Below, piece after piece: positions 6,794-7,796 of a stretch of 7,796 bases of DNA. Positions within the stretch are counted from its first letter, which is position 1; every line of letters begins with the position of its first letter. A program made the position numbers and the translations under genes. The stretch is from DAOTVD01 sp034437075 (GTDB lineage: Bacteria; Chloroflexota; Anaerolineae; Aggregatilineales; J027): NCBI GenBank assembly GCA_034437075.1, contig DAOTVD010000239.1:1-7796 (forward strand), read 5' to 3'. The notes below the pieces were generated by a model. The model did not search any database and was not told the DNA's origin. It was given only the letters and a program-made list of their open reading frames with translations.

Positions 6794-6896
6794 CATCAAC
6801 TTGCTGCATGTGCGGACTTGCATCACCTCAGAACCGCGCCCCAGATGGCGATAAAGGGGGTGATGCAGCGTTCGTGCATCAACCTGCGGGTGATGC
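6793..6896. repeat. GCATCA / TGATGC iteron-like sites
   Basis: The hexamer GCATCA occurs in direct or inverted orientation at 6793-6798, 6820-6825, 6861-6866, 6876-6881 and 6891-6896. TGCATCACC (6819-6827) and GGTGATGCA (6859-6867) are exact inverse complements. GCATCAACC (6876-6884) and GGGTGATGC (6888-6896) form a hairpin with one mismatch. Repeats of this kind directly upstream of a mobilisation operon suit operator or oriT sites for the ribbon-helix-helix protein, but binding is inferred. Confidence 0.55.
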
Positions 6897-6901
6897 GTGG
6901 G

Positions 6902-6927
6902 TTTTCGCCCGGTGTATCGGGTGAAAA
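6902..6927. repeat. 10-bp hairpin, candidate oriT/nic-proximal inverted repeat
   Basis: TTTTCGCCCG (6902-6911) and CGGGTGAAAA (6918-6927) pair over ten positions, with one G-T, around the 6-nt loop GTGTAT. There is no flanking T-tract suited to a terminator. An inverted repeat of this size beside a relaxase operon is what is usually found next to nic sites. The nic position cannot be told. Confidence 0.45.
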
Positions 6928-6932
6928 TCGAT

Positions 6933-6986
6933 CTGCTGCACCTGTGCAGCAGTGCATCGATGCGGCGCACAGGGTGCGATGCATCG
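6933..6986. repeat. Nested palindromes: CTGCTGCA hairpin and GCATCGATGC / CGATGCATCG
   Basis: CTGCTGCA (6933-6940) and TGCAGCAG (6945-6952) form a perfect hairpin with a CCTG loop. GCATCGATGC (6954-6963) and CGATGCATCG (6977-6986) are each self-complementary. Between them CGCAC-AGG-GTGCG pairs, so 6959-6985 can fold into one longer arm with ten of twelve matches. They continue the GCATC theme of the sites to the left. Confidence 0.5.
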
Positions 6987-6994
6987 GGCCAGCC

Positions 6995-7027
6995 CTCGCG
7001 CAGCGAGCCAGCGGTTTTAGCTGGCTC
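6995..7027. repeat. Two overlapping, mutually exclusive hairpins
   Basis: CTCGC (6995-6999) pairs with GCGAG (7003-7007) around GCA. GAGCCAGC (7005-7012) pairs perfectly with GCTGGCTC (7020-7027) around GGTTTTA. The two structures share bases 7005-7007, so only one can form at a time. The second ends within the first, degenerate unit of the tandem repeat. Confidence 0.45.
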
Positions 7028-7062
7028 ACCTTGCTCACCTTGCTCACCTTGCTCACCTTGCG
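7022..7062. repeat. 9-bp tandem repeat (TTGCTCACC), about 4.5 units
   Basis: Three exact TTGCTCACC units are preceded by one imperfect unit (TGGCTCACC) and followed by a partial TTGCG. The period is a multiple of three, so every frame through it is open and gives simple peptide repeats, such as K-V-S on the minus strand. No gene through it is convincing. It may be an iteron block or slippage product between the structured region and the recombinase remnant. Confidence 0.7.
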
Positions 7063-7110
7063 CCGCGTTCCCTTCGCCCTCCGGGCATCGGCGGCGATTC
7101 GCGCTTCGAT

Positions 7111-7796
7111 TCGGTCGTCGCGCGCTCGAATCTGGAAATTGTCGCCGAATACACGGACATCATGAGCGGTCGCACCGGCGCGCGGCCTGGCTATCAGCAG
7201 ATGTTGTATGATGCCAGCATCGGTCGCTTTGAATGCATCCTGGTCAGTGCGCTGGATCGATTCGGGCGCAACGTCCGCGAGGCGGTCACGGCTATCGAGG
7301 AATTGCACGAACTCGGCATCGTGGTCATCAGCGCGGACGCCCCCGACCGGAATCACCAGACGAGTCAGGGCCGCTTCATGATGAACCTGAGTCTCTCGTT
7401 GGCTCAGCTTGAGTCCGACCAGACCGGAGAACGAACCAGCCAGGCCATGCGCGAGCGCTACCACGTGGGGCAATGGCCGCATTACGCACCCGAAGGCTAC
7501 ATCAACGCCGAAATGAAGGTTGGCCGCAGCTATATGGATAAGTTGAGCAATGGGGGGTACGTTCACTGGATTGAAATTGATCCTCAGCAGAGCAAGATCA
7601 TTCGGCAAGCGTTTGATATGATGTTGCAAGAAAACAACATGACCTATCGCGAAATCTGCGAAGTGCTCCACGCCTCGGGCTATACCACCAAACTCGGCAC
7701 ACCGTACATCAAGATCATGCCAGATGGTAAACGAGAGCCGAACAAAGGCGCACTAAACCGCTACTTTAACAACTGGTTCTATGCTGGATGGCTGAC
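7111..7796 (+). pseudogene. Large serine recombinase, 5'-truncated, runs off right edge
   Basis: The plus-strand frame is open from after the TAG at 7018-7020 to the window end. Clear serine-recombinase sequence begins at about 7120 ('ARSNLEIVAEYTD'). It continues through 'SGRTGARPGY', 'ILVSALDRFGRNVREA' (with the conserved Arg pair of the resolvase fold), 'QGRFMMNLSLSLAQLESDQ' and a recombinase domain with 'PEGYIN', 'IIRQAFDMML' and 'YFNNWFYAGWL'. The N-terminal part with the catalytic serine ('Y-x-R-V-S') is absent. No ATG, GTG or TTG is in frame upstream of ATG 7162, and neither other plus frame supplies that part. The preceding codons are tandem repeat and unrelated sequence. As it stands it cannot make the phosphoserine link to DNA. 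The 3' end is beyond the window. Large serine recombinases integrate or excise mobile elements. Confidence 0.8.

Noticed and set aside
7005..7027. Rho-independent terminator at the GAGCCAGC hairpin
   Set aside because: The stem is good, but no T-tract follows on either strand.
6793..7062. CRISPR array
   Set aside because: The repeats are short, unevenly spaced and partly inverted or directly tandem, with no constant spacer length.
6823..7671. Long minus-strand open frame of 282 codons
   Set aside because: Most of it is antisense to clear serine-recombinase sequence on the plus strand, and the rest runs through hairpins and the tandem repeat. It shows no recognisable domain.
1..7796. NotI sites (GCGGCCGC) in the window
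   Set aside because: None was found by eye, but an 8-base site is expected so rarely in 7.8 kb that its absence says nothing about the enzyme.

Overview
The window is a bacterial accessory-gene island of 7.8 kb. All complete genes lie on the minus strand. Only a truncated recombinase at the right edge, and one small gene remnant, lie on the plus strand. There are no core or taxonomic marker genes, so the host cannot be named from this sequence. The gene families and the G+C-rich backbone would fit Chloroflexota, but that is only an impression.

Left part, 1-1600: the start of a type I Wadjet defence operon. It holds the complete kleisin-like jetA (DUF3375) and the first 21 codons of jetB (DUF4194). 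The two genes overlap by 8 bp and sit behind a good sigma-70-like promoter. jetC (SMC ATPase) and jetD (nuclease) would be expected further left, outside the window. Between jetA and the next gene lie a plus-strand gene remnant (a winged-helix-like tail) and a patch of TGCGAA repeats framed by an inverted repeat.

Middle part, 1867-5016: a membrane-anchored alpha/beta hydrolase is preceded by a small reading frame that looks frameshifted. Next comes about 330 bp with no convincing gene. Then follows a compact restriction-modification pair: a NotI-type Fe-Cys4 / PD-(D/E)XK endonuclease with a D12-class (Dam-like) adenine methyltransferase 10 bp downstream. This stretch is visibly richer in A+T than its flanks, as expected for imported cargo.

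Right part, 5085-7796: a mobilisation module transcribed leftward in the order HU/IHF-like protein, ribbon-helix-helix protein with coiled coil, small HUH relaxase. The three genes overlap or nearly touch. Upstream of them is about 280 bp with an unusual density of hairpins, palindromes and repeated GCATCA motifs, ending in a 9-bp tandem repeat. This is the best candidate for an oriT or relaxosome-binding region. Just beyond it, facing away, is a serine recombinase whose catalytic N-terminus is missing. It runs off the right edge.

Together this looks like a mobilisable or formerly mobilisable element that carries its own restriction-modification cargo and sits next to a plasmid-restricting Wadjet locus. 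The points most worth following are three. The NotI-like enzyme is paired with an adenine methylase, although NotI's own site contains no adenine. The relaxosome appears to be an HU + RHH + compact relaxase operon with a structured upstream region. The recombinase is decapitated exactly next to that region.
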